Assembly (NCBI GenBank): GCA_002964805.2
Contig: PUDQ02000084.1
Coordinates: 620,001 to 684,000, forward strand
DNA from: Trametes villosa
Taxonomy: Eukaryota; Basidiomycota; Agaricomycetes; Polyporales; Polyporaceae
Length of the DNA: 64,000 nucleotides
Direction: 5' to 3'
Below are positions 30,900 through 42,116 of the stretch, one piece after another. The notes under the pieces were generated by a model. It saw nothing but the letters and a program-made list of their open reading frames with translations. It was not told the DNA's origin and did not search any database. The stretch's first letter is position 1. Each line of letters starts with the position of its first letter. Both the position numbers and the translations under genes were made by a program.

Positions 30900-33868
30900 C
30901 TAATTGTGGAGGCCCTTCAGCCGCCCTTTGGCCCATACGTCCTTCAGCGGGACCGCCCACACGCCCGACCCAGCGCCGTTCTTCCTCCACTCGGCGACTA
31001 GATCCCTCGCCTCCACGGGGGCGACGTTCTTGCTCCGCGTGCCGACCGTAATGTGCAGGCGCTCGCGCAAATCTTCAGGCAGCGTCGCCACGAACGTCAC
31101 CGCCTTCTCGTCAACGGCGCCCGGGTCGTTCGTCGACACCGCAAGATCGGTCACCGCGGCCGCCATGATCCGCTCGTTCCACACGAGATGCTCGAGCCGG
31201 AAACTGAGCAGCGGCTGGCGGTCCCGCGCGTCGAGCTCGACGCAGCGGTCCCATAGCGCTTGCTCATCGGGGAGCGCCTTAGAGTGCACGATGGTGATGT
31301 GCGGACGCTGGGCGACGCGTTTACCGGCAAGAAGATCGTCCCAGACCTTCTTCCCCGCAGGCGGCACGTCTGTCGCGGCTGTGAGCGCGGAAGCGACGAC
31401 GCGCTCAAGATCGACCTCTGCGAGGATGCCGAAGTAGCGAGGCGCCTTCGCCTTCGGCTGCGCCCCCGCAGCCTTGTCTTCCTGCTGCTTCGCCGCCGAC
31501 TTCCCCTTGTTGCCCTTCCGCTTCGGCTCGTACGCGCGCGCGGCGGCAAGCGCTTGGCCCATCTTCTCCTGGTCGGGCCGCTCGACGCCGAGGTACTTAA
31601 CGCACGCGTCTACCGCACGCGTCAGCGAGTCCTCGAGGTTCTCCTCGACGTCCATGGTGACGACCACGTCCGCCTCGGCGTCGGCGAGCTCCTCGGCCTG
31701 GTTGAGGAACATCCACAGCACTTTTTCGTGCGCCTTCTCGGCCGCGTCCGCGACGAGCGTCTGGTGCCGGTCGCCGCGCTGCACGATACGGTCGCCGCAG
31801 ATGCGGTGGACCGTCGAGAGCGGGAGGTCGAAGGACCAGTTCAGCGCGAGCACGTGTGCGGGCGGGTTGAATTGTTGCGCGAGCTCGTGCAACTGCTCGC
31901 GGTGCAACTTCAGGTGGTTGTTCCTGAGACACGAATCGTGATAAGTATCGGAGGGAGGGGGGATGTTGCCTGGCTGGAGCGGCTCACTTATCGGCGATGA
32001 CCACCCTGTTCTTGTTCAGCGCCTGGGTGACGTTCTTGATGAACACTGGCGCGGATTTCTTCGCCTGGATATCGTCGCTCTGGACGTGCCCGAATCCGAA
32101 GAGATGGGATAGCGCGATGGCTACTGAGGTTTTGCCTATCAACACGGAAAGTTAGGCTCGTGTTCCGACATCGCAACCTCCATACACGCACCCACGCCAG
32201 GAACAGCAACTGGCATGATGATGACCTTGCCCTCCTTCAGGTTCACGTCCTTCTTCAGTCCAGTTTCTTCAGGCACCTTCGCCGCGGTACTCTGCGCCAC
32301 CTTGCCCTGCGCGCTCTCCATCCAGCGCAAGAACCGCTCGCGCGTCGCGATGATGCCCTTGCCCTTCGAGAACGTCGCGAACTGCTCGCGGTCGCGCTTG
32401 ATCTCGTCGCACACCCACTTCACGTACAGCTTCGTCTCCGCGCGGCGCAGCTTGCTCTTCGGCGCGTTCGCGGGCGAGGGCCCCTTCGAGAGCAGGATCT
32501 TCGTCACCTCGCGCCAGTCGCGGTACATCATGTACGGCTCGTCGAACTTGATCTTGAAGAAGAAGGACGCGCCGGCAGGGTACGGCGACGCGCTCGCGGG
32601 CTTGCCGCCCTTCGTCGGCGGCTCGGTGACGTGCGTGCGCACGACGAAGCCCTCGAGGGCCTCGCCGTTCCACTTGCCGCTGCGCCCGACCTCGTCGGTG
32701 AACTCGCGCACTTTCGCGATGCTGTCGAGTACGGTGGAGGGGGTTTTAATGAAGCCCCACTCGTCGGCGAACGCGTCGACAATGTCCTGCTCCTGCGTAC
32801 GGAAGAGTTTCGTACACGAGTTCAAGCCGTGCAGGTGCAGTCCGGTCTTTTCGGGGCCGTAAGGCAGGACGTGCTCCTCGAAAGAGTCGTCACAGAGCTG
32901 CGTCGCCGTCAACACCCGCTTTGCGCGAAAACGAGTGGAAATCTCACCTCAGCGACTGCTGTCCACTGCTTGTCCCAGAGCGTGCGCGCGAGTTGCTCCT
33001 CCGTCTTACCGGAGTCCGCTAGGTGCTTGCGGAGCCAGCGCTCTCCGACCTGGGCATGGCTCTCCCCTGTCGCGGCTGGAGAGGGCCCAAGAGAGTGTTT
33101 GGAGGTGACGAGGAGTTTTGTGGGTGTGAGAGCGGCGATGAAGATGATGCAGCCGTTGGATTTTAGTGTCAGGGTGTACGGGGCCGCTGTATGCGACTCT
33201 AACGACGCCCACTACATGACTATGTCAGTATATGTGCTTATATGCGTCGCCTATCCTCGCGATCCCGCCGGACCCAACAAGAAAACATGTCCCCCAGGTA
33301 GGTATAAGCATTAGCTCCCCAAAGGAGCCACTGGTGTGGTTGAGTGACAGCCAGCGGAGGTCACTTTCGCTGAAGTAACCCAATGCCAGCGGGAGTCGGA
33401 TCTCGAATACGAGACCCACTCCCGCAGATGCGGTAAATACTCCTTTGGGCTTAAACGGATCTCATCGCGAGTACTCACCGTTGTCCATGGCACCTCGCCG
33501 ATGTTGAAGAACTTGTCGTATCCTCTTGCCACGATACGATGCTTCACATTCCCGGAGCTGTCCCCGATTTCTTGCGTGAACAAGCCACGCGCTAGTGTCG
33601 GGAAAGGCGATGGGATGTCATAGTATTTGAACTCGTTCATCTTCCAACTACGGATTAGGATGCTGGGATCCGCCGGAGCTTTGTACTCGGACGACCTGAC
33701 AAGTTTCGGGGAGTTCTTGGACACCCGGTAGAGTTCGTCGATCAAGGCAGAATCCTCCTCCTCAATGTTGAGGGACGAGAAGAGCTTCTCGAGCTCGCCG
33801 GAGGGAGCGGATGCCTCTGCACCGGTGACAACTGGGGGTGGCGAAGATGCCTTGTGCGAGGAGGCCAT
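30900..33868 (-). CDS. TRL1: Fungal tRNA ligase (Trl1 type: ligase, polynucleotide kinase, cyclic phosphodiesterase)
   Basis: Joins tRNA halves after intron removal and, in fungi, also ligates HAC1-type mRNA in the unfolded protein response. Five exons: 33868-33479, 33211-32948, 32897-32192, 32135-31988, 31923-30900. All phases agree and give 843 aa, close to yeast Trl1 (827). The adenylyltransferase domain opens with TLARGLFTQEI and ARGYDKFFNIGE. The nucleotidyl-lysine motif KSNGCIIF has its Lys near residue 147. The kinase domain has the P-loop PGVGKTS near residue 454, split by an intron, then FGFGHVQSDDIQAKK. The C-terminal 2H phosphodiesterase domain has HITIVHS and LHITVGT. All three active sites are intact. 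Intron 1 is 267 bp, about five times the usual size here, and carries an inverted-repeat element. Confidence 0.96.
33311..33453. mobile_element. Small inverted-repeat (MITE-like) element in tRNA ligase intron 1
   Basis: About 143 bp bounded by inverted repeats, TTAGCTCCCCAAAGGAG on the left and CTCCTTTGGGCTTAA on the right, with TTA at both edges that could be a target-site duplication. Inside, 33389-33396 (GCGGGAGT) pairs perfectly with 33418-33425 (ACTCCCGC), and the stem continues through TCTCG/CGAGA-type pairing to a short loop. It is wholly intronic and noncoding. It could be a MITE, a remnant of something larger, or simply a structured intron. A single copy cannot decide this. Confidence 0.5.
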
Positions 33869-34478
33869 CTTCAGCGTTTTCTTGTTTTGTTTAGCGTAAA
33901 GCAAGAATCTGGTGGTAGAGAGCAATCGAGTGGCCCTGAGAAAACGTGTAGTCCTCGGAAGTACGAGAGGATGTCGAAGGATACGGGAGACGAGTGAGCG
34001 GTGAATGATGGAAAGTCCTGGAAAGGCGATGGCCCGCTGGGGTCGACTCGCCTTGCGCTACTTATACCTGGCAGACAAAGGGCGTTTGTGGTGGTGGGGA
34101 TGGTCAACGGATGACTCGGGCGTGGAGGGCGGTGAGCTGAATTGCATATACGCGCGAGTGATGGTGTGGTCCAAGTCGCGTCCTGCTCCGCCTCCGGCGC
34201 GTCTCTCTCTTCTCGTCGCTCCCACCATCTATACCCGTCCTCAAGTGTTTCTGCCTTCGTCTGCCAGGATCGTCTGCTCTGGTATAGGCCTGACTACTTG
34301 GAGAAATAGTACTTCGAATTTGCGACTTGCTTGTGCTTCGTCTTCTCGGGACCTTCGCGAGGGAGGCTGACGACGGCTCAAGCACCTGAACTTGGCCTAC
34401 TACCTGGAGCATCATCTCGTCAAGCCAATCATCACATATACTTTTGGACATATACCCTGCAGGCTATCTTAGCCCACG
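33869..34478. other. Divergent promoter region, tRNA ligase / EXO70
   Basis: 610 bp between two divergently transcribed genes. No exon or clear regulatory motif seen. Confidence 0.45.
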
Positions 34479-36967
34479 ATGGATGACGAGACCGCAGAGA
34501 TCGAGCTGGTAAGCCGTCCTGTAGCTACTTAGTGACAGGGAATACACATTCGCTCTTCCTCCAGCTTGAGCAGAACCTCAACAAGACGCGTCAAATATCT
34601 CAGCGGATGACTTGTGAGTCTATACGAGCAGTGCGACATGCCCCAGGTCGCATTATTCTCCAGCGATCCTCTCTAGCTTCGACACACGCCTGGTGAAACT
34701 CGAGAAGTCCATCCTACCATTGTACAACTCGACACAAGTGCTTACGAGGAGAGCAAACAGTGCGTGGAAGGGTCGCATCGGGGTCCTCGTATTCTTCTAA
34801 AGGCAAACTACCCTGCAGACATCGAGAGTGCCCTGCAGAAGATTGATGAAATTGCGAGCTACCATGAGGGTGTCGCCGCGGAGGAAGCTCTCATCCTCAG
34901 GGGGTTGGTACTTGCACTCCCGTCTAATATTACTACCCTAACAACCTGCTTAGTCCCCAACCGGGTCAGCTCACCGCATACACCGAGGTGCTTGAGCGCA
35001 TGAACGTCAGCGTAGCGTTCAACAGCACAGACTCGCGAGACAAGGTAGGATGCCCGTTTCGTTCACCCCAATTCGATACGTAGCTCACATGCTGCGCAGG
35101 CACGCCTTGTAGAAAGCGGCGCGAAGAAGCTCATCCAACTGTATACCAAGCTTGTTGCAGAGGGTTCCTCCGGCGTACCTCCTGGCGGCGCGGAGTTCAG
35201 CTCCGTGCCTTTCCCTGCCTCGCTCATGACGACTCTCCAACCACTCGTCACGTTCTTGCGCACTTTGCCCTTACCTGCGACGCATCCATCTCATCCCGCA
35301 GCGTCGGGTATACAGTCCGCGCTGAAGGACGCCCAGAAGGGGTACGGAGATATGCGCGGCGCATGGGTCCGCAAATGTCTCGAGACATTCGGCAAGCGCG
35401 TCGTCGATCGGGCCGAGACGATCGAGGGCGTTGCGGCTGGCAGAGAGGTTGGGAAGTGGACCGAGAACATGCTCTCCGTTGCAGATGTTCGTCCGTCTCG
35501 TCAGCCACAATCCGCACTACTGCTTACCGTATTGCGTTTTTAGGAAGAGTACAACCTCCTGCTTGAGCTTGCGCCGCTCACAACTCCGGCTGCTATCAGC
35601 ACGACCTATGCGACGCTCATTTCACCGCTCACCAACCTGTTCACCTCCACCCTTGGTTCGCTTGGATCCCTCATCAAGCGGAACCTCAACAAGAATACCT
35701 TCCTCGCTCTCTCGGCGTACTCTTCCCTCACGCCCCTACAGCCGAAATGGAATGACATTATGTCACGCCGTGCGGACAGGAGGGAAAATGAGCTGAAAGA
35801 GGGTCTTCACTCCATACGCGCGTCATGTCTGCGCAGTTTCCCCGAGTTCCTCGCAGATATCCGTCTGGCTGGCCTCGGGAAGGGTGGTGAGATAGGCACA
35901 GGTCTCGCTGACTTCACCATCTCGGTAGGTCTATCCCTCTGCCATCGTAGCATCAGGGCGTTGAGTAATTTGGGCGCAGACTGTCCAGTACCTCGAGCGG
36001 ATACCGGCTGTGCAGGACGCCGCAGCCTCGGCGCTTCTGACCCTCGGAGATGGGAACTGGAGGATGGGCGAGGGCACGCAGGTCGGCAAGACGAAGACCG
36101 CTGAAGTTGATGACCAGACGGTGCTCCAACACTTTACCTGTGCGTTCGCCGACCTCTCTCTACGTTCTTTTGTGACGTCAGCACTGCAGACGATGTTGCG
36201 AACGCCACTGTGCAAAGCTTGTTGACACTGTCTCGCACGAACAAGCGCCCCGCGTTCGGCGCGATCTTCCTCCTGAACAACATCTCCTACCTCCGCACGC
36301 AGCTGCTCGTCCGCCCACGCACGGACATCCCCTCGATCCTCTCGCGCCCGTCGCAGGAGCTGCTGAACTCGAACTTCCGCACCGCGAAGGCGGGCTACTT
36401 CGACGCGAACTTCTCGCCGCTGCTGCAGACGCTCGTGGACGAGAAGGACAAGGGGAAGAGCGCGGTGAAGGAGAAGTTCACGCGCTTCTTCGACCTGCTC
36501 GACGAGGTCACCGAGCGCCACGCGGTCGCGCGCGTGCTCACGGACGACCCGGACGGGCGCGCGACCGTCGCGGACGAGGCGGTGAAGCTCGTCGTGCCGT
36601 CGCTCCAGCGCTTCATCCAACGTAATCTCGGGAAGGAGTTCAGCAAGAGTGAGTCTGTATATGGACAGAGCATGGTCTTGTTACTGACTGTCGTTGTCTC
36701 GCAGACCCGCAGAAGTGTGAGTACGCCGTCCCGTGCTTCGCGCGTGGGTGCTAATGTTGTGGTTGGGCCGATAGACATCAAGATGCCGCCGGAAGAAGTC
36801 GAGGCGCTGATCAAGGGCTTCTACTCGTACGTAGCCATGCTCGGACTTGCATGCATCCCGCTTACACGCCTTCTTCTAGCGGTGGGAGTGGCGGCTCTGC
36901 ACCTACGGTACCCCCGCCCGAGAAACTCACGAACACGCTACTGCAGCAGGCGGGTTGGGGCTGGTAG
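34479..36967 (+). CDS. EXO70: Exocyst complex component Exo70
   Basis: Subunit of the exocyst that tethers secretory vesicles to the plasma membrane at growing tips by binding PI(4,5)P2 and Rho GTPases. The first exon is only 30 nt (34479-34508, MDDETAEIEL). The coiled N-terminus continues LEQNLNKTRQISQRMTSIL, then SFDTRLVKLEKSILPLYNST and ESALQKIDEIASYHEG. Typical rod-domain blocks follow: AFGAIFLLNNISYLR, FLALSAYSSLTPLQPKWN and the C-terminal block YIKMPPEEVEALIKGFYS. The tail contains GGSGG and ends QQAGWGW at the stop 36965-36967. About ten introns are needed. The stop is only 70 bp from the convergent EZH2-like stop, so the 3' UTRs probably overlap. Confidence 0.92.
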
Positions 36968-37037
36968 GTCCCGTACTACCTGTCAGGATGGTTGGCCATG
37001 TGTCGGTGGATATGTATAACTGTTGTACACCAATGAG

Positions 37038-39690
37038 TTATGTTTCACGTTTCTCCCAATATCCAGCCCCGTAGAGCAGCATCAGTTCCTGTCCGGGATG
37101 TATGGCCCTGGCTGGTTGTTGCACGAGGTCAGTGTAATACTCGCAGTACGGTGTGCCGATACCTACTGGCGAAGAAGTTGATCTTGGCCTGCCCATCCAC
37201 ATATGTATCTGTGCAGTGCGGGAGGCTTAGCATACTGAACTGTGTGCTTGTATCATGTATGTTCATGTAAGCTTACTTGTAGCTTGGACGTTTGCTTTGG
37301 CCTCCGCCAGTGGGTCGTTGATGTATCTGATAGCGTTGCCCACAGTTGCTGCATCCAGGGTGTAGTGGTCGTCTGGATGCTCGAAGAGGTAATTCAGCCC
37401 CCTGAATATGCTGATCACACTCTGGGCTTGGTCCACCCTGTCTTTCATCAGTAACGGATTGGACCCAGAGATTGTTGGATGGGTGCTCACCCCTCCCCTC
37501 CCTCCTCGTTTTCTGGGTTCGGTATGATCTCTGAGATGTATTCTGAAATACAGTTGATTGTTGTGAGTGGCGAATGGATATACAGACATGCTTACCCCCG
37601 ATGAAGGCACCCTTGGGTATTCGAGTCTCAGCGAATGTCCCCAGCCCCCACGAACCGATCTTCACGGACAGGTGCTACAATTATCATGTGTCAGGACTCA
37701 GCTTGTTGTGGATGAACTCGATGCAATGCTTGACATACCGGTACCTTATTGACCTGTGAGCGCATATTCGCACACTGATGTTTCCGCTGCACTTTGGATT
37801 TTCCTGTGGCTGATATTAGTACAGTATACAGGCGCTAGAAGCAACTTATGACTGACCCTGCTTCCTGTTTGCGGAGCTATAAGCGTAGGATCTACCACAC
37901 ACTGGAGGGTCTACTTACTTGCGCTTTCTGCAGAGTTCCGGGTCGCATTCCGTTATGACTGGCAGATCGAGACATGCACAAGGTTTGTCGCTTTTACGCT
38001 GACAGCCCTTGTGGCGGAGTGAACCTGCAGACTAGTTAATATTTGGTAGACTGGCAGACACTACTGCAAACCTACAGTCCTTGGCACATCTGCACCTTCT
38101 CTGGCACATCCTTTTGTGTTTGACACAAGGGCAATCGCTGTCTAGCCCTGTGCAAGGGCCGGGGTGGACACAGAAGCCGAGGCTGGCAGCCATTCCAATC
38201 AACGCCGTGAAGGGCACTTCAGAAGGGCGCAGCCCACATACCTCTGGCTTGCATGCAAGTCGCCCTCAGCTTCCAGGGCGGGAGGCTGACCATCGGGAAA
38301 GATATGGCAACGGTGGTGGAACACCTGTCAAATATATTAATCCTGTAGGAGGACTCCGTACGTGATAATCTAACATTGTAGCAGGTCGTCCTAGCCAACA
38401 CAGCCAGTTCGCATGGCCGTTGCTTCGGAAATTGCTTTAATAAGTCGCATATATCCGGATCCATGGAAGGCTCGGCCTGGGGCGCATGGTTGCTGTCAGT
38501 ATTCGGGCGGGAGGTTTGGATATGAACGGAAGAGCCTTACAAGGAGCGGGGCATAGCCGAACTGCAGGAAACAGTCGTCTCCACATTTGACTCGACCTTT
38601 GGCATGCATCTCCTCGTTGCTCAGCGTGGGCGGCGCAAAGACGACTGGAGGAGACACGACATCTGGCGCCGAGGTGAAGGCGACGCGAGCATGCATTGGC
38701 TAGAAATCACCTACCGTGGGCCATGCACTTCGCCTTATTGCATAGCAGGCTGCTACAGAAGTTCACGACCAGGTGGTTGACTTGGGCTGATAGACGGCTT
38801 GTGGGTGGGGTTGCGCTAGACTGGTGTTGTCGTAGGAGCTCGCTCGTCCAATGGGGTAGGTCGCTGTTCAACTTTGCGGTCAACATTCAGCGTACTCAAA
38901 CGAAGCGCTGAGGCGCACCGCTTCCTAAGGAATTTCATGAAGCCTCCGGCAGGAGAAGGGAGAAAGCGTGGTTTGAACTGCTCGACTTTCTCCGAATCGA
39001 GCTCGAGGTCGGCGAGACGGAGGATCGCATCCGCAGCGATGAGCTTGACTGGAAGCGGGTCGCGGTGCGGGCTATGAGAAGTGGTGAGTACAACGCTGAG
39101 GTGAATGCACACTCACAATCGACGTCGAACCATTCCGTCTGCCAGGCCAGCTGCATGTGCTTCGAGACGTACAGCTTTGTCTTGAAGCCGGCTTCATCAG
39201 CGTATGGGATGAAGTGTAAGATCCGCGGGTCGCTGTCGCGGTGGATGCTCTCGAGGGATGGTGTGCAAGCCTCGTACTTGGGGTAGGCATACGACGATAA
39301 CCCTGGCAGCTCGAGGCTGTCCTCCACGAGGAGTTGATGGTGTTGCCGAGTGTCAGGGGACCACAAGTCAAGCTTCACCTCAGGTACAGCCGACTCAAGG
39401 TCCATGTCGTCGGCGTCGGCGTCCTCATCGAAGAGGTCTTCCCAGGGAAGCGGCGCATGGGGCGAAGCTACCTCAAGAGACCTGATAAGTTGTGCGCTCT
39501 GTCCGGGCTCACGGTCATAGAACTCGGTCCAAGATGTCCTGTAGATGTCCTCTACAACGGCAGAGACTTCGCGGGCCTCCCGTAGCCGCTGCTGGACGCG
39601 TTGCGCGTAGCGTTGTTGTTGGATTCGAAGGGCATGTTCGGGATCGACCTCCTCGGAGAAGCGTGAGCTAAGTGAGCTTAGATCTGACAT
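37038..39690 (-). CDS. Polycomb-type histone H3K27 methyltransferase (EZH2/KMT6-like, CXC + SET)
   Basis: Likely catalytic subunit of a PRC2 complex that deposits facultative-heterochromatin marks. It is broken into many small exons and easily overlooked. The start at 39690 gives MSDLSSLSSRFSEEVDPEHA; the block SDPRILHFIPYADEAGF follows. Then come FCSSLLCNKAKCMAH and AKGRVKCGDDCFLQ (Cys-rich region) and DLLKQFPKQRPCELAVLART. The CXC domain reads HPGPCTGLDSDCPCVKHKRM and CQRRCRCAKDC, continuing SLRHKGCQRKSDKPCACLD and ECDPELCRK. The SET domain follows: KIGSWGLGTFAETRIPKGAF, EHPDDHYTLDAATVGNAIRY, IND, VDGQAKINFFATRAIHPGQE and YGAGYWEKRET, with the stop at 37038. The usual NHS of the SET active site reads NDP. 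The exon junction near 39,070-39,110 is not resolved. Confidence 0.88.
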
Positions 39691-39972
39691 AATGCAATCA
39701 TCAGGATTAGTTGTCGCGAAAGGTCAGGCAGACGGGGGGCAGAGGAGGTATATTCGAGCGCGACTAGGGTGCGCGAGGAAGAGGTGGCGGGCGAGTGGCG
39801 GCGGACGGTACGATCACGATCGACCGCGATCGCCTCCCAATCTTGGGCGCCAAGCTGAAGCACACCGGCGGAGTCACAGACGGTCACACAGTCGTCACCG
39901 GACTGTAACGCGGCGCGGGGTGAGCAGCGACCACGACGACGGCCCGCGCGCAGACGACGTCGAGCAGCAGCC
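39691..39972. promoter_or_regulatory. Divergent promoter, EZH2-like / ATG18
   Basis: 282 bp between two start codons facing away from each other, a compact shared promoter. No TATA box seen. Confidence 0.5.
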
Positions 39973-41651
39973 ATGGCCGAGCGCCTCAACCCCAACATGC
40001 TCTTCGCCAACTTCAACCAGGACTTCACGTGAGTGAGTCCTCCGCCATCCCATGCGGGCCCACACTGACCATCCGCAGGTGCATCTCCGTCGGTACTCGG
40101 AAAGGGTACAGCATCACGAACTGCGACCCCTTCGGACGGGTGTATACCATGAGTGCGTAACAGTGTTCTTTCTAGAGGCGTATGCGCTGATGCCTGTGTA
40201 GACGACGGTGCGCGCGGGATTGTGGAGATGCTGTTCTGTACATCGCTGCTCGCGTTGGTCGGCGCGGCCGATCATCCTCAGCTCAGCCCGCGGAAGTTGC
40301 AGATTGTGAACACCAAGGTACGTGCAGCGATTTAAGCAGTTCGGTATCCCGGGTACCTCCAGTTGTGCTGCCCTCGTCCCGCTCCGCCATGTCCTCACCA
40401 CTCCCCCATGTAGCGGCAATCCATGATCTGCGAACTCCTCTTCCCCTCGTCCATCCTCGCAGTCAAGATGAACCGCAAGACGCTAGTAATCGTGCTCGAA
40501 GTGGAGATATACATCTACGACATCTCGAACATGAAGCTCCTGCACGTCATCGAAACGACACCGAACCCTAACGGTGAGTACCTCCGCCTCTGTGCCTGCG
40601 GCCCCGTACCTATCCTCCGCAGCGATCGTCGCTCTTTCCCCTTCCGCCGACAACTCATACCTCGCATACCCCTCCCCCGTTCCCTCACCCACACTCGCTC
40701 AGCCCTCCACCGCGCAGCAGCCCGCGCCCGCCACGCCCGCGCCCTCGACCGGGGACGTCCTCCTCTTCTCCACGCGCTCCCTCACGGTCGCGAACGTCAT
40801 CCAGGCGCACAAGTCGCCCATCTCCTTCCTCTCCATCAACTCCTCCGGCACGATGCTCGCGACCGCGTCCGAGAAGGGCACCGTCATCCGGGTCTGGAGC
40901 ATCCCCGGCGCGGAGAAGCTGTACCAGTTCCGCCGCGGGACGAGGGAGGCGCGCATCTACTCGCTCAACTTCAACCTTGTCTCGACGCTGCTCGTCGTGA
41001 GCTCTGCGCATGATACGGTGCATATATTTAAGCTCGGGCAGGGGAGGGGTGGGTCTGCGGTCGGGAGCGCGCAGTCGCCGTCGAGCCCATCGGGGTCGAT
41101 AGACAGCCGAGAAGGTGCCCAGGGATTGGATGGGGGATATGACGCATATGTCGACAAGAAGAAGGGAAACAGCGTCTCGTACGTCTCTGGTCGTTCTATG
41201 GTCGTGACCACTCGCTCACCCTCGTCTCTGTGAAGGTCGACATTGCGCCGGAGATCCGCCCATCTGACGAAGAACCTCACATCTTCCGTGGGCGGCTACC
41301 TGCCCAGCACACTCACGGAGATGTGGGAGCCTTCACGAGACTTTGCATTCCTCCGGTTACCAACAAGCGGCGCGCGGTGCATTGCAGCGTTGAGCGGGTA
41401 CGGTTCTACTGCGCCATTATGACATGGGCAACGCTCACCTCCTCATCCCCGTCCGCAGCACGATGCCGCAAGTAATGGTGATCTCGTCGGAGGGCTACTT
41501 CTACTCGTACAACATCGACCTAGAGAACGGCGGCGAGTGCTCGCTCATGAAGCAGTATAGGTACGCCTTCTCCCTCCCCCTAACCAGTCCTGCGCTCATC
41601 CGACCGTCCGTCCTTAGCTTGCTCGACTCCAACGACGAGAAGAACGACTGA
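39973..41651 (+). CDS. ATG18: Autophagy-related PROPPIN Atg18 (WIPI family beta-propeller)
   Basis: WD40 beta-propeller that binds PI3P/PI(3,5)P2 on autophagic and vacuolar membranes and works with Atg2. Translation starts at [19 protein letters not shown]. Then come [39 protein letters not shown], and the core block [20 protein letters not shown] (continuing [10 protein letters not shown]). [20 protein letters not shown] follows, then the phosphoinositide-binding motif FRRG ([17 protein letters not shown]). A Ser/Gly-rich loop follows, and the last blades include [19 protein letters not shown]. The C-terminus [12 protein letters not shown] is reached through a last small intron; stop at 41651. 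About six short introns. Confidence 0.95.
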
Positions 41652-42116
41652 CGCGCGACGGAGCCCTGAGCCTGCGCAGGCTCTTGGCCGCTGCCTTCGC
41701 GCCGCTGGACGCTCACGACCTTGACGATACCGCGGAGGAGCTATCTTACACTGTAATTCTAAGTCCATCTCACTGTCACTGTCAGCTGTGTCGTATGTCG
41801 GGCGGGATATCGATATCTGGAATGTCATCGGCTGCGTCTTGATGACTGCTCTTTCTTTTCGAGCTCACAAATTCACGGAGCGATGGTGGATAGTGGTGGT
41901 AAATGCGAGTGGCGAGCTCGCCGTAATACATGAGAAGTGTGATGTATGTACAGTAGTGGGTGTGCGGAAGGCAGACAACAAATGAACGCATATTCAAGCG
42001 GGCGGCCGTAGTTGGATACGGCGCAGCCCCTCCTTCCATCCGGATAACAGGCTACAAGGCTCGTTTGCTCCGCGCGCGAACGCCGGCAAACTGCCCTGGG
42101 GTATAAACAGATCTCC
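41652..42116. other. Convergent 3' region
   Basis: 465 bp between the Atg18 stop and the stop of the minus-strand hypothetical gene. No exon seen. Confidence 0.45.

Larger units (their letters stand above)
27976..31434. repeat. Tandem segmental duplication, unit B (transporter 2 + intact ligase 3' end)
   Basis: Second copy of the segment 23782-27849. It keeps promoter, transporter, spacer and ligase 3' end in the same order and spacing. It merges into the rest of the intact tRNA ligase gene, so this unit is probably the ancestral location for the ligase. Confidence 0.85.

Noticed and set aside
33212..33478. HAC1-type (Ire1-cleaved) intron in the tRNA ligase gene
   Set aside because: The intron has ordinary GTGAGT and TAG ends and joins the conserved reading frame exactly, and I see no paired CNG loop hairpins at its borders.
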